Assembly (NCBI GenBank): GCA_030525525.1
Contig: JAUNEN010000019.1
Location: forward strand, 1-41,187
Length of the DNA stretch: 41,187 nucleotides
From: Erysipelotrichaceae bacterium
GTDB taxonomy: Bacteria; Bacillota_I; Bacilli_A; Erysipelotrichales; Erysipelotrichaceae
Reading direction: 5' to 3'
The notes beneath the pieces were generated by a model that saw nothing but the letters and a program-made list of their open reading frames with translations, ran no database searches and was not told where the DNA came from. The translations under genes and the position numbers were made by a program. Shown here piece by piece: positions 41,124 to 41,187 of the stretch. Every line of letters begins with the position of its first letter. Positions within the stretch are counted from its first letter, which is position 1.

Positions 41124-41187
41124 ATGGCAGTACTTGTTACAGGCGGCGCCGGCTTTATCGGCAGCCATACATGTGTTGAACTGTTGA
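41124..41187 (+). CDS. galE: UDP-glucose 4-epimerase, N-terminus only (cut by window end)
   Basis: The first 21 codons read MAVLVTGGAGFIGSHTCVELL. This is the NAD-binding GxxGxxG Rossmann start of GalE, which interconverts UDP-galactose and UDP-glucose to complete the Leloir cycle. GAGAGG lies upstream and the gene follows galT by 13 bases. The reading frame runs off the right end of the window. Confidence 0.88.
   Translation, partial: MAVLVTGGAGFIGSHTCVELL

Overview
The window looks like a chromosomal segment of a Gram-positive, Firmicutes-type bacterium of moderate GC content. The best guess is a gut-associated Erysipelotrichia-like lineage, but that placement is inference. Supporting signs are strong AGGAGG-type ribosome binding sites, lipoproteins with LTGC lipoboxes, a T-box in front of cysS, a CIRCE element in front of hsp20, the cysS-mrnC-rlmB-sigma synteny block known from Bacillus, a Gram-positive type GalT and an SLH-anchored exoprotein. 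No rRNA, tRNA, CRISPR array, insertion sequence or prophage is visible.

Layout. 1-2183 (minus): GT2 glycosyltransferase and a DUF1015 protein in an overlapping pair. 2546-6572 (plus): a tightly overlapping three-gene cassette, comprising a winged-helix/cytidylyltransferase/choline-kinase fusion, a second LicC-like cytidylyltransferase and a BCCT transporter, apparently for choline uptake and activation to CDP-choline. 6618-9894 (minus): T-box leader, cysS, mrnC, rlmB and a SigH-position sigma factor. 9941-12220 (plus): a small charged repeat protein behind a strong promoter with a palindromic operator, a YdcF-type membrane protein and a short-chain dehydrogenase. 12293-15793: divergent modular proteins, namely an XRE-HTH/transmembrane/RCC1-like/Fn3-like protein with a GYF_2 partner (minus) and a DUF4428 multi-zinc-ribbon protein (plus). 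15836-21135 (minus): membrane-anchored class A beta-lactamase-like serine hydrolase, tyrosine-phosphatase-like protein, secreted SLH-domain esterase and an AraC regulator. 21326-25775 (minus): two GH1 6-phospho-beta-glucosidases, an unrecognised 84-residue protein and a MupG-like protein. 25882-30286 (minus): cyclophilin lipoprotein, CapA-like protein, VanY-like carboxypeptidase, QueT, a hypothetical protein and Hsp20.

30439-41187 is a complete alpha-galactoside locus. A divergent AraC regulator faces an operon encoding a solute-binding lipoprotein, two LplB/LplC-type permeases, a YesL-like membrane protein, GH36 alpha-galactosidase, GalK, GalT and the start of GalE (cut by the window end). 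Together these would import melibiose/raffinose-type sugars, release galactose and run the Leloir pathway. The transporter ATPase is not encoded here and is probably a shared MsmK-type protein elsewhere.

The parts most worth a second look are the choline cassette with its regulator-like fusion, the transmembrane HTH/RCC1 protein, the orphan 84-residue gene with its own promoter and terminator, the TetR-like operator, and the structured RNA segments inside the alpha-galactoside operon.
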